This document shows positions 35,191 to 45,821 of a stretch of 64,000 bases of DNA, one piece after another. Origin of the DNA: Phytophthora sp. 'mugwort' (taxonomy: Eukaryota > Oomycota > Peronosporomycetes > Peronosporales > Peronosporaceae); contig JAUCEF010000006.1 in the NCBI GenBank assembly GCA_033558025.1, positions 4,774,001 to 4,838,000 on the forward strand, written 5' to 3'. Position 1 is the first letter of the stretch. The number at the start of each line of letters is the position of its first letter. A model generated the notes under the pieces. It ran no database searches. It was not told where the DNA came from and worked only from the letters and a program-made list of their open reading frames with translations. The translations under genes and the position numbers were made by a program.

Positions 35191-36486
35191 GCAGCAATCG
35201 GCGGAACATTGCTTCGGTATCAAGCGGAGACGCAAAAAACCGACGGTGAATTTAGTTTAAACGTTTTAACAAGGCACGACAACAATTTGAGCGGGTGATT
35301 GGGTGAAATCCTCGGCGATCCAATCTTTTTGATGTGATGGCAGTAGTCCTTCATGCACTACGGAAAGCCCTTATGGAGTACGAGGACAATGCTACTGTAT
35401 ATAGTTTTTTCCCGATAGACCCGTCGAGACGTTGCGTACAGTAAGCCCGTGTATAGTTTTTTTTTTTCGATAGATCCGTCGAGATGTTGCGTACGGTAAA
35501 CCCATGGCAAAATTCAAAACAGCGCGGTCTATTGCCACCAGCTCACCTCCATGTTAGCTAACTTTGTGAGGTCTGAAAAGTGTACTTCGAACCTTGCGCG
35601 ATAACACTGCCACTGAGAAGGTGGCGACTCTGTCGTGGAAATAGCGAAGCACTTATCTTCTATGCGAGAGCTGCCTGACACGGCAACGGTGTACTGACCG
35701 AAGAGGAAAAAAAGGATGTGGCTGTGTCAGCTACACCCTTTTCAACGCCAATAAACTAGGCATGCCATCCGTAGTCGTTTAGTCGTGCGCCTGCCACAGT
35801 TCTTGGTTACTGTCAGGCCGATTACGTTTTAGCGCAAATATTTGTAAGCGTTAAAACTCAATTCGTACATGTACGTGCCTTCAACAACTAGCAAACAAAT
35901 ACGCTGAAAACAAGAACGAATAACTTACAGAACGGCTAGTGTGGCCGATCCAGATACTATTGTATTGTACATTCAAGGTCAACTAATCACCAACAGTTTA
36001 TCAACGAAGTTCATCATAATTTTCGAGCACCCGACCTGCAGCTGATCAAACAACAATTTGACTGAGACTGAGTTGCCAAACCTCTACGGATATACAGCAC
36101 AGACGAGTACTGACTGTAAGAGGCATACATCTATGTGCTTTTTTGTAAGGACTGATGTGAACCGCATGTTCGGTTTATGGAGAGTCTTCCCCTTTTCACA
36201 TTTTATATTCCGTGCGTTCAGGTACTTTCATCGTTTTAACAAGTAATTTAAATTATATAAACTTCCTCTCGCGCGTAAGCTTGCAACCAGAAGATGTGCC
36301 AAAAGAGACAAGCGTCTGGCACTTGCTGACTTGCTTTCAGTATGTACTGTATATCGCCGACTCTCATATGCGCAGCACCACAAAACAAGTGCACCAACAA
36401 ACAGAAGGCCTCGGTGCAATGGCCACGCTCCAGATTCCTGCGCTATAATGTCGCGGCCAAAGTAGAATCTGCATCTCGAGACGCAG
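35191..36486. other. Intergenic region between E and F with a short tandem duplication
   Basis: No supported gene. A 52-bp unit is duplicated at 35400-35451 and 35452-35503 (each with TATAGTTTTTT, CGATAGA and GTCGAGA), about 85 percent identical by eye. The rest is AT-rich and should hold the promoter of F. Confidence 0.55.
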
Positions 36487-37412
36487 ATGGCCTCGCAATC
36501 TGCCAGCGCCGCATCGGATAATGCCGGGTCTTCCTTAAATGTGACCAAGACGACCAGCTCCAATGCCGCCGACTCGTGCACTTGGTACGCCGGCGGGAGG
36601 TGCACGCAGCCTCGGACCGGTTACGACTGTCTCAATGTGCCACTAAAGACGAGCGAGTGCGTCATCGACCCCAACGGCGCCTGTGTCAACATATCCGAAC
36701 ACGAGCAATATCTGTCCGACCGAGAGTACTACGAGCCACTGTCGCGGTACTTCCCGGCGTCCAATTACACGTACTGTAGTGCCAACGACTCGGTGTGCTC
36801 AACCTGCATCGCACAGTGGACAACCAACTTTGAGACGATGGGCACCACGACATACTGCACCGGGTCGGACGGCTGCGTGTGCGTCGCGGCTACGGAAGTG
36901 CCGACTTGGGAACAAACCGTCATCGCGTACCGGTGTGACAGTTTCAGTGACAGCATGGCACAAGAATTCTCGTCGGGAACGCGGATATGTATCATTCTGG
37001 CGATGTTGGTCGGCGCTGTCATGATCTTCGCGGTGCTTGCAGTGCGGAGATGCCTCCGATTAGCTGAGCCCAGGGGTTCCGGTGAGTCTTGCGTGTATTA
37101 TAACTTCCTGCCAAATGGGAATCGAAAACTCATTGTTTCGAGCGTCTTTTCTTTTGCTTTACAGGGTCAGCGCACCATCAATCCTCAGGACCTCAGCTCA
37201 GCTTGGCTGGGTGGAAGTTGCTGCGCGAGAAGCTCATTGAGACGGAACGCACCTTCGTTATGGGCGACACAGCAAGGCTCGACGCAACACTTCGAAGCGC
37301 CGAAGCGTTAGCTGGAGCTCCTGCAGTCACCGTGGAGGTTCGCCCCGCTTCCAGGCGGAGATCCGAATCTCCTCCCCCATTCGAAGCCCAGTACATGATG
37401 GCCCCTATGTAG
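36487..37412 (+). CDS. Family member F: cysteine-rich membrane protein missing two cysteines
   Basis: Exons 36487-37081 and 37165-37412, phase-1 intron of 83 bp (GTGAGT..TTTACAG), 280 residues. Landmarks in order: SCTWYAGGRC, RTGYDCLN, NYTYC, YCTG, GCVCVAATEVP, membrane helix (about 168-190), then in exon 2 SSGPQLSLAGWKLLREKLIE. It has 12 cysteines instead of 14: the Cys of RTCYDC is Gly and the Cys of the xxCEVP motif is Thr. Otherwise the frame is intact. The second tail motif is decayed to EVRPASRRRSESP. It may be a functional divergent paralog or an early pseudogene. Confidence 0.83.
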
Positions 37413-38105
37413 ATGCGACCTGTACATTATCTGCAAACAACAGCGTCGGGAATATTGTTATTATTGTTATTGACTAAGCCATGCCAAGGCACGGAGAAGC
37501 TCTGGTTTTTATCGTGTTATGACTTCGTTCCATCTTGAACAAGCTCGCGGTTTCCGCCAGGGCCTCGTCTTTCGGTCTGCACTATTGCAGGAACTAATGT
37601 CAGCGGCTCCATGAATATAGCTGCTTCATTGCTTTCACTCGCATCACCGCAACGAAGAACGAGGACCACTATAGATTTGTGGCGTGTTGGATGTCGCAAT
37701 GGCCTCAGAACCGTTTTGTTTTTCACTGTTAGTCCTTGGCATTTGTCGCTAGTGATCGCGAAGGCTGATGTGAGCGGCAGCTGAGTAACCGTTACATCGA
37801 GCTTTCTAATAGTCCCTTTGATTGGAAAATGAAGCTTAGTCGTTCAGACGAAAAACACCACGACTTAATCCTTCGATTCCTACCCGAATACGCATAGCGC
37901 GACCGTGGTGACGGATTCTTCAACCAGCTCTGCTGCGTGAGCTTGCTGAAGTTGCTACAAAAGCGACATCAATGATTTGCTTGATTCTTGTGCTTAGCCT
38001 GCTTGTTTGCTTAGTTTCCATCATGTGAGATGGTGTCTTCTGGGCTGGTCAATATAGCAATGACAACGAATACCAAAATACCAGGGGCAGCTTTGGGTTC
38101 TTTCA
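37413..38105. other. Gap between gene F and the mariner element
   Basis: No supported gene; includes a TTATTATTGTTATTG-like run near 37458. Nothing else of note. Confidence 0.4.
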
Positions 38106-39810
38106 TACTTCCTCTGGTTGGAAATGATCACCGGGACCAGACATTTTGACCAATACGCCGTTGCTAGGCGTCGATGATAACGTCTGATTGGTTTAAAAGA
38201 ACGACCAACACCTCAGCTTTCCACAGCCACCAGTTTGGTTTCAAACGGATGCCTACCGGCTCCGCCACTTTAGTTATCATAACCCAACTTGCCTCCACTT
38301 CACGAAGGGGGACTCTCAACGCTTGCACAAGTTCGCCCCCAGCCGTGAAACATGACCAAGCCAACCTGTCGGATTAAGCGCGTAAATGCATTGTTGACGA
38401 GCTTCTCAAGATCAGCAACAACGGAGACTTGCCATGTGGAAGCTATGCTAGAGTTAGCTTACAAGTGCAGCGTGATCCGATCACGGTTAGTAATATTTGG
38501 AAGCGCTACATTGCTGCTGTCGAGGCAGGCGTACTTGGGGGGGGGGGGGGGGGGGGCAGCAGGATCAAGAAGAATAGCGGCAGGAAGCGTAAGAATAGCG
38601 ATGAGATGCGTCAGAAGTTGGCAAGTGTTCCTGTTGAAGATAGAGCTGTTGAGAGGCGTGTCGCAGCCGCTGCGGGGATCTCCAGGTACCTAGTACGACA
38701 GGCGGTGAAGGAAGGCACGGTGACGCGCAGATCCACCTTCATCAAGCCTGCGTTACGAGCGAAAACAAGTTGCAGCGCGTAGAACATGCACTGTCGTTTC
38801 TCGACGAGAGAACCATGCACAACATTGTGCACGTAGACGAAAATGGTTCTAAGCAGACCGCAACAAGCGCTCGTACCTTGTTTTTGAAGGCGAAGAGCTT
38901 CCTGCTCGAGCCTGGAAGAGCACGCTTCATCCCGAAGACCCTGTTCTTATCAGCTTTAGCCCGCCCTCGGTACGTCTCTCTTTTTCATATGTCGTCCACT
39001 TTGTATAACCTCTAATATTTTATACATTTCTGATACGACCCTCACCGTAAGCAGCGATGGGATGGCAAGCTCGGGGTATGGTCATTCACTGAGAAGTATG
39101 CAGCCAAGCGGCGAAGTAAGAATAGAGACAAGGGGGCGATATGCGCGCGCAACATCGACACGGTGAATAGGGACGTGTACAACGACTACGTTCTGACTAA
39201 GGTTTTCCCAGCGATAAAGGCAAACTAGCCAAGACAGGACCGCCGCAAAATTATCTATCTGCAACAGGAAAACGCGAAACCGCATGCTTCGCCGTCGGAT
39301 CCGGACATCGTTGTGGTGGGCACCGGCGGAGGATGGAACATCAGGCTGATGTGCCAAGCTCCCAATTCCATGGACCTCCACTGCCTCGATCTGGGAGTTT
39401 TCGCCTCTTCAGAGTATTCAGTACCAGCTGCCAAGGAAAGGCATCGACGCGCTTATTTCTTCCGTGGAGAACCCATATCGCGAGTTGAAAGCCGATACAG
39501 TTAAAAATATCTTTCTTACGCTGCAGGCGTGCATGCTGGCAATCTTGATGGAGGCTGGGGGCAATCTGTACAAACTGCCTCACTTGGGGAAGGACAAGCT
39601 TCGGCGCGAGAAGCGGCTGCCTGTTAGCCTGACATGCAGCAAGGAGGTTTAGGAAGCTGCTCTTGCAGTACTAATCCGTGCAAACAGTAACAGTGTTCTT
39701 CTGTTCAAGGTTTAAATATTTCTTACTTCTGTAAATCAATATGAGTCGTTTCATAAACTTCGGAGCAGACAATGTAAACTCCCGGAGATCATTTCCAACC
39801 AGAGGAAGTA
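38106..39810 (+). mobile_element. Tc1/mariner-type element with 31-bp terminal inverted repeats
   Basis: The sequence beginning TACTTCCTCTGGTTGGAAAT at 38106 is found inverted ending at 39810. The match extends over 31 bp with one mismatch (38106-38136 against 39810-39780). Both ends begin with TA, the target dinucleotide of this superfamily. Length 1,705 bp, with one transposase relic inside. It lies between family genes F and G. Confidence 0.88.
38352..39652 (+). pseudogene. Tc1/mariner transposase relic
   Basis: N-terminal DNA-binding part: VQRDPITVSNIWKRYIAAVE (about 38470-38525), a 20-base G run (38537-38556) encoding a Gly stretch, then RRVAAAAGISRYLVRQAVKEG. The catalytic part has ALSFLDERTMHNIVHVDEN (first Asp, about 38835), RFIPKTLFLSALARPR, an intron-like insertion at about 38971-39055, FPAIKAN before a stop, LQQENAKPHA (Asp changed to Glu, about 39265) and LMCQAPNSMDLHCLDLGVF (39347-39403, third block). 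The end is YKLPHLGKDKL and a TAG at 39652. Stops, frame changes and the D-to-E substitution leave it inactive. Confidence 0.8.
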
Positions 39811-40233
39811 TTAAAGAAACTTTCTTACGTCACCGTCCCACGAATCTTTGTTCTTTCGTAATAAAAATACGCGTTTGCACTGTTGCGCGAAGGTTGACCG
39901 TAAAAGACTCGAGCAACTTTCGCAATGGATATTATGCAATCCATACAGGTATCAATCATAAAGGTAATGTATGGACGTCTTGGAGCAAATACGTCACGAG
40001 AAAACATAATATCCAAGCTATTCGTTTCTATAGTTATTAGTACTGGCACTCGTATCGCCATAACAACTCTGGATAAAATCCAGAAAACACGAAGTCATCC
40101 CAACCCTACCGTCATGCTCTTCGTAAAGTGCGAGCGACGTTGAAGCTGAGACCACTCTGAGGAAGGTGTGCGGTGCCGTGATCTGCCACCCAAATTCTCA
40201 TCAAAGGAGGAGGCTCCCGTACCACTCGACCGC
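39811..40233. other. Gap before pseudogene G
   Basis: No supported gene. Presumably the former promoter of G. Confidence 0.35.
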
Positions 40234-41182
40234 ATGTCTACCTTGTCGAGCTCCAACGCCAGCGCTAGTCTCGGAGCGGTGCTGACGATGCCCGCCAACG
40301 TCTCCACCAGCCGAGACTCGTGCACCTGGTACGCGAACGTGAGCTGCGAGAAGTCCCGCACCTGCTACGACTGTCTCAACGTCGGCATTATCGGAGACTC
40401 GGTACGTATAATAAAGTATTAACGTTTAAATGATTGTTTGTTTGCGTTTTATTGACTTTTTGCAGTGTAGTTGGGGACATTGGTCAATGTTTGAGCATTT
40501 CAGAGCAAGTAGAAGGAGAGACGTATTATTTGGCGTCTAGTGTGACTTACTGCGAGATTTCTGACAAAATTTGCACCGCTTGTTGCACTCGGTGGCTAGA
40601 GGAATATGTTGCAAGTGGAAAGGTCAATCTTCGGCGGTTTGTTCGGGGGAGGACGAATGCATTTGTTTGGCAGTTTGTGAACAGGAGACGCGAGATTCGT
40701 TGGTGATTCAGGACAAATGCCCAGCGTATGAGAAGGCCAAAGCGGGTAGTATCATACTGGTAATCGCTGTAGGTTGGCGTCGTTTATCATGTTCTCGCTG
40801 TTCTCTTTCTGTTTAAAGAAGCTGATCAAGTGTGCAGTACCGTGTACGTGCGTCGAAAGACTTAATTAGGCTGATCTAAACTGAACATTGTGTGTACTAA
40901 TTGCTTCATTGGGGCAGGGCTGGAGGAGGGTGAATCAGACCAGTCGATGCTGACGAGACGTCGCTCTCTGCGATCTCCTCGGGGTCCACATTTGAGCTTG
41001 TCGGGATGGAAGTCGATGCGGGAGAAGCTTATTGAAAGTGAGCATGGGAATGGAACACCTATTGCTGGCCCAGCGGGGTTATGCAAATTCAACTATCGAC
41101 GACAGAGGGTACGTCGGCCGAGGAAGGTGAAGACTATCATCCTGGATCACCCAGCGAGCAGTACCCATCTCGATATCCATAG
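40234..41182 (+). pseudogene. Family member G: broken cysteine-rich membrane protein gene
   Basis: Three former exons can be traced: 40234-40401, 40466 to about 40850, and 40918-41182. The first intron (GTACGT..TGCAG) is at the same place and phase as the first intron of A and B; the second (acceptor GGGGCAG at 40917) matches the juxtamembrane intron of A, D, E and F. Recognisable pieces: SCTWYANVSC, SRTCYDCLN, VTYC, ICTAC, DECICLAVCEQ, part of a membrane helix, GPHLSLSGWKSMREKLIESE, and EEGEDYHPGSPSEQ before a TAG at 41180-41182. Reading them needs frame changes just after 40466, near 40640, near 40770 and near 41080. It is therefore a pseudogene, but it keeps both family introns and both tail motifs. 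Confidence 0.8.
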
Positions 41183-41902
41183 AAGACAAGTCTTTAGCGC
41201 TGACAATGCTATGTTAGCAGCAAATAGGTTCTCTTCAGGTCAAATATTGGCGTATCATATTGGACACATTTCCGAATCGTTCACTGTACGTGATCAAACC
41301 TTAGCCGTGGAGTTCTGTTTAGGAAATATAAGTTTAACATAGACGAGGTAACGGATTCGCCAGTTGATTGTAGCAAAATCTTTGCACGCACAAGTGTGCG
41401 ATGAGCATGTTCTGGGCCGCAACACAGTAACACTGTTTAAGGTTTTAAAAATCCTTGGTGAGAAATGTTTAATCCTAGCAGTTCTTGTCGACGTCTATCA
41501 TTTAAAAAGATTCTGAACCTAAAAGTTTCAGGTGACACCAATGGTCTGTTATGTTCACTCCTTTTCCTCTTCATAATCCAATCTCAGCATTCTTCACAAA
41601 ATTTGTCTACCAATTTTGCGTTTTTATGACCATCGTCAAGGTACTTCAAAGTACATGTACATGTACAGCCTTTCAACACATAAGTTCATATTACGAAAGC
41701 CTGTGAAAACGACAGATCTTCAGCATATCCTAGGTTACAAGCACGCACAGCGATGGTCGTATTGTGCTTTTAAACCGCAACACTCCGGCAGATCCCACGC
41801 TTTCAGCAGCTCGTGTGAACCGTTTATTCCTAGAAAAATTCTTGACTTTTAACTCGACGTCCATTTTTTTAAGGCACAAATTCACCAATTTGTTTTATTC
41901 AC
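41183..41902. other. Gap between pseudogene G and the kinase gene
   Basis: No supported gene. It contains a perfect 16-bp palindrome GTACATGTACATGTAC at 41651-41666. The two flanking genes converge, so both 3' ends fall here. Confidence 0.45.
41894..41899 (-). terminator. Possible polyadenylation signal of the kinase gene
   Basis: On the minus strand AATAAA lies three bases after the TGA stop of the ankyrin-kinase gene. The position is unusually close to the stop, so it may be chance. Confidence 0.3.
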
Positions 41903-44900
41903 TCACATTTCCCTCCTCAGATCCCCAAGCTCGCTTGTAATAAAGTATGCGTCACAAAACTTGTCCAATGCTCGATCCAACGCATAATACCGCATCGTCT
42001 TCTCCGCCAACGAGATAAGACTTTGGTTATTGTCGTTCAGCTTCATCGTGGCCTTGTCAGCGTGAACAACAAGGGAGAAAAACGCACCAGGATATTCTTC
42101 ACTTTGGTTATCATTGATCTGTGCGAGCACCTGCTCGAATCTTTTCCACAACGAAATGTACAGCACTGTTTCCGCATCAGTTTGAAGATCAGACAGTAAA
42201 CGCCAAACATTTGCGATCACTTTAAGCACAGATTCCTGAGTCACATATGACAAAGTGTTGGCTACATCATTTTCTTGGCTGGTGTCTGCCAGTCTCGCCA
42301 GCTCATCGACTACAGTGGAAATCTTAATCCGCCTATCTGGATCGAACGTACACATCCGCCTGATCAAATTCCACTGCTCTGCATTGCACGTCTTGGGCTG
42401 AGCTGGCAATTTACCTTTCGTTGCGTGGGATTTCACAACAAAGTTGCCTTGATTACCCCACGGCAGATACGGTTGCTTCATATTACCCGACTTGACCGCA
42501 TCCACAACTCGCAATGCCTCCACAATACACATCCCTAGAGAGTACACGTCTGAAGCAAAAGTTGGGCGTGCACTGGAACGGAGTAAACACTCTGGCGCTA
42601 CCCAATGCGCTGCAGCTGATATCTGGGGCGTAATTTTACTGCTTGCGAGTGAACTCAAGCCGAAGTCCGTCACCTTTGCCTTCATATCGCTACCGATCAC
42701 GATATTGTTTCCTTTGAGGTCGCCGTGGACAACATTGCGGGCATGTAGATATTGCACACCTAATGCAGCCTCATACAATTTAATCCATAATTGATCCGGG
42801 TTCTTTCGCAAATAGCTGACCAAAGTCCCGTTGGTGGCGTATTCACATACGAAAAAAGGTCTACCAACATGACAGGCGCCAAAAAGCCGGATGACATGTG
42901 GGTGGCTGAAACCAAACCAGATGTCCACCTCATGGTGGAACATTGTCAAAGCCTCCTCCCTTTTGGAGGCAATTATCTCGTCTGTTATATCAGACGAATC
43001 GACGGATGCTGACAACGACGACAAACTCGACTGGGAGAGATCGAACGTGGACAAGTCGTCGTCACTTCGGTTTGACCCGGAGAACGTCACGCGCTTCACC
43101 ACCACATCCGAGTCTAACCATTTCGCGCGACACACGCTTCCAAACCCACCTTCACCGAGACAATTCCAGTCATCAACAATCAATTCATACCAAGGAATAA
43201 ACCATACGGGTGTGAGCTCCTGAAATTGTCCATCCTCGAACTCGCCTGCAAATTCTTCGTACGACTGCTTCATTGTGTGTAATTGATCTGGTGTGTACTT
43301 GCCGTGATGATTTTCCATCTCATCTTGAAGCGTTCTCAGATATGCTGTCCGTTCTTCAGGTGATTTTAACTCTTTCAGAAAAAGCAAAGTGTCCGAAACC
43401 CCTGTCGCGAGCCTGTCAATCTCTTGATTGCGCTGTAGCTGCCATCGCTCTTCTCTTTCGTCGACAGCATTTAGATCGCCCAATGACGTCAAGAGCGACT
43501 TAATGCGCCAGTGGAACGAATATAAGCTCGTGCTAGTGGCTCGAGTTGAAGATAGTCGCATTATGCTGGCTTGTTCAGGCGACATTTTGATTGTTTGGCG
43601 AAACTCGATGAGAAGCGCGTAAAACTGTGCGAACAGTGTTGGGTGGTAGTTGGAGCCCTGGAGACGCTCCTGTATTTTCTCAATGTCTTTGAATACTCGA
43701 CGATGTTGATCGTTGTCGCATTTCTCCATGCGTGCTCGCAAGTCCAGCCAGATATCGTGCATTCGATCATTATCGTATTCATCGATGGAGCTTTCTGGCT
43801 CGTGATTAGTACTGCAAATATTTTTTATTGCCAAATTTTCAAGCTCAAAGATGACAGACGACAGACTCGCACGGTTGAAGGGGTTAAAGGAGCACATTTT
43901 CCAAACCAACTCGCGAACATGACCAGGGGGGCAGTCGGGGTCAAAAGTCAAATCGTCATCCGTCTCGGGCATCCAAAGTGTTTTACAGTAGCGTCTCACA
44001 GCTTTGTCGTCTTTGGAACGCCACGGTATCTCGCCCGTAGTAGCCTCCAAGATGCACATTCCCAGAGCGTACACATCCGACTCATACGATGTTGGCTTCC
44101 CATCTAGAACCTCAGGCGCTTGCCAGCGCATCGACCCAAGAACAGTCGAAGTAGCTGGGCTAGAAGTTTTCATTGATCCACTGAACCCAAAATTGGACAG
44201 CTTTGCCATACCATCAGTGCCAATTAAGATGTTACTGCATCGTAGATCACCATGAACAATACCTCGCTCATGAAGATACTCGAGACCGAGTGCAGCCTCG
44301 TACAGATATTTCCACATCGTTGGCTTCTCCCCTACTGAGGAAACCACCTCATGTAGAGACTTTTGGCTCGCGTACTCACACACGAAAAACTTCAAATGAG
44401 GACCAGCGTCACATGCGCCGTACATTTTCATCACGTTAGGATGCCGAAGCTGCTGCCACAGACGAACTCCATCTTGGAATGACGAGTGTGACGCGTCGGG
44501 AATGAAGAGTTTGACGACTGCATCAGCATCCAGCCACTTGGCAAGGAACTCACCCCCAATATACCCGTTCTTATTAAAGTAGACTAGCTCGATTTCTGAC
44601 GGAGGAATGGAACAATATGAAGGTAGAGCCTCACTATCAGTGCCTCGCGGTTGCGCTTGAGGGGCTGGCAGCATTGGTGTGAGCATACGCTGGATCATAT
44701 CGTGACCGCCATCAGCAGCAAGTCGGACCGCTGTCATTCCTTCATTGTTCTTGACAGTCACATCTGCGCCACAATCTTCAGCAAGATACCGAGCGAGCTC
44801 AAGATTGCCCTGTTGAGACGCAAACATTAGCGCCGTGTACCCACGTATATCAAAGACATTGACGTCGGCGTCGCAGTTTCCTGCTAGAAAATGAACGACT

Positions 44901-45727
44901 TCCGCCTCGTCGTTCTTAGCAGCCCAAAGCAATGCTGTATATCCCTCTTTATTCATGATTTTCACATTAGCTCCACCTTTTTCATAAAGATACTGGACGA
45001 CTTGAATATTCCCGCTAGCTGCGGCCCGCATCAGAGCTGTATCTCCATCGTCTCGCTTGATATTCACCTTGGCGTTGCAGTGTTCGACGAGATACTGTAC
45101 CACCTCGAATTGGCCTTCATATGCCGCCCACGCCAGTGCTGTGTACCCCATTCCATTGGCCTGATTCACCTCAGCCCCGCCCTGTTCAGCGAGATACCGA
45201 ACGATCTCCAAATTACCATAACTAGCAGCCCACATGAGTGCCGTATCTCCATCCCCGTATGTGGCATCCACATTTAAGCCACATCGTTCCACCAAATAAT
45301 GCACAATTTCCACATAACCCTCGATTGCTGCCGACACCAATGGAGCATATCCGTTATTATTGGTGGCCTTCACATCTGCTCCACAATGTTCCACGAGATA
45401 CTGGAAGATTTGAAAATTGCCACATTCAGTGACGCACATGAGCGTGGAATTCCCACTTGGAGTTTTGGCATTCGTGTCTGCACCACATTCTTGGGTGAGA
45501 TATTGAACCACATCCAGATGCTCGTTCTCGGCTGCCAACATTAGCGCCGTGTAGCCATGCTGGTCAGGGGCGTCCACGTCTGCGCCACATTGACTAAAGA
45601 GGTAGCGTACTACCTCAAGATGACCCTCTTCAGCTGCATCCCGTAGTGCGTCTTCCTTATCGAAGTCCTCGCCTTGCTGTACTAGCAATTGAACCCGAGC
45701 GAGATCGCCCCCCTCCATCAGCTCCAT
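41903..45727 (-). CDS. Ankyrin-repeat tandem kinase (pseudokinase plus kinase, TKL type)
   Basis: A single 1,274-codon frame. Residues 6-352 form about 11 ankyrin repeats of 34 residues (TALMWAA...LEIVRYLAE.CGADVN pattern). Residues 378-640 form a first kinase domain: the Lys of VVKLF is present and the catalytic loop reads HGDLRCSN, but the glycine loop is poor and DFG is NFG (codon AAT at 44192-44194), so it is probably a pseudokinase. A helical linker follows (about 650-870). The second kinase domain (about 880-1150) has GEGGFGS, VVVKR, HGDLKGNN, DFG and APE, all intact. The C-terminal 120 residues are helical. ATG 45727 follows an in-frame TAG by one codon; an AG just upstream resembles an acceptor, so a short 5' exon is possible. 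Tandem TKL kinases with ankyrin repeats are expanded in oomycetes. Substrates are unknown; the nearby receptor-like family is a candidate partner by position only. Confidence 0.93.
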   Translation of the reverse strand: MELMEGGDLARVQLLVQQGEDFDKEDALRDAAEEGHLEVVRYLFSQCGADVDAPDQHGYTALMLAAENEHLDVVQYLTQECGADTNAKTPSGNSTLMCVTECGNFQIFQYLVEHCGADVKATNNNGYAPLVSAAIEGYVEIVHYLVERCGLNVDATYGDGDTALMWAASYGNLEIVRYLAEQGGAEVNQANGMGYTALAWAAYEGQFEVVQYLVEHCNAKVNIKRDDGDTALMRAAASGNIQVVQYLYEKGGANVKIMNKEGYTALLWAAKNDEAEVVHFLAGNCDADVNVFDIRGYTALMFASQQGNLELARYLAEDCGADVTVKNNEGMTAVRLAADGGHDMIQRMLTPMLPAPQAQPRGTDSEALPSYCSIPPSEIELVYFNKNGYIGGEFLAKWLDADAVVKLFIPDASHSSFQDGVRLWQQLRHPNVMKMYGACDAGPHLKFFVCEYASQKSLHEVVSSVGEKPTMWKYLYEAALGLEYLHERGIVHGDLRCSNILIGTDGMAKLSNFGFSGSMKTSSPATSTVLGSMRWQAPEVLDGKPTSYESDVYALGMCILEATTGEIPWRSKDDKAVRRYCKTLWMPETDDDLTFDPDCPPGHVRELVWKMCSFNPFNRASLSSVIFELENLAIKNICSTNHEPESSIDEYDNDRMHDIWLDLRARMEKCDNDQHRRVFKDIEKIQERLQGSNYHPTLFAQFYALLIEFRQTIKMSPEQASIMRLSSTRATSTSLYSFHWRIKSLLTSLGDLNAVDEREERWQLQRNQEIDRLATGVSDTLLFLKELKSPEERTAYLRTLQDEMENHHGKYTPDQLHTMKQSYEEFAGEFEDGQFQELTPVWFIPWYELIVDDWNCLGEGGFGSVCRAKWLDSDVVVKRVTFSGSNRSDDDLSTFDLSQSSLSSLSASVDSSDITDEIIASKREEALTMFHHEVDIWFGFSHPHVIRLFGACHVGRPFFVCEYATNGTLVSYLRKNPDQLWIKLYEAALGVQYLHARNVVHGDLKGNNIVIGSDMKAKVTDFGLSSLASSKITPQISAAAHWVAPECLLRSSARPTFASDVYSLGMCIVEALRVVDAVKSGNMKQPYLPWGNQGNFVVKSHATKGKLPAQPKTCNAEQWNLIRRMCTFDPDRRIKISTVVDELARLADTSQENDVANTLSYVTQESVLKVIANVWRLLSDLQTDAETVLYISLWKRFEQVLAQINDNQSEEYPGAFFSLVVHADKATMKLNDNNQSLISLAEKTMRYYALDRALDKFCDAYFITSELGDLRREM

Positions 45728-45821
45728 CAGCTACGTAACGCTGATACAGGATTAAAAAAAGCCTGTCAACACAAAATTTGTTTAGATTTAATAAAAGTTA
45801 CTCTTGAAGTTAATACCACAG

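Noticed and set aside
43571..44107. 178-codon plus-strand open frame, and others at 42275-45544
   Set aside because: Antisense to the ankyrin-kinase gene, whose domains and motifs are clear; these frames only mirror its codon structure.
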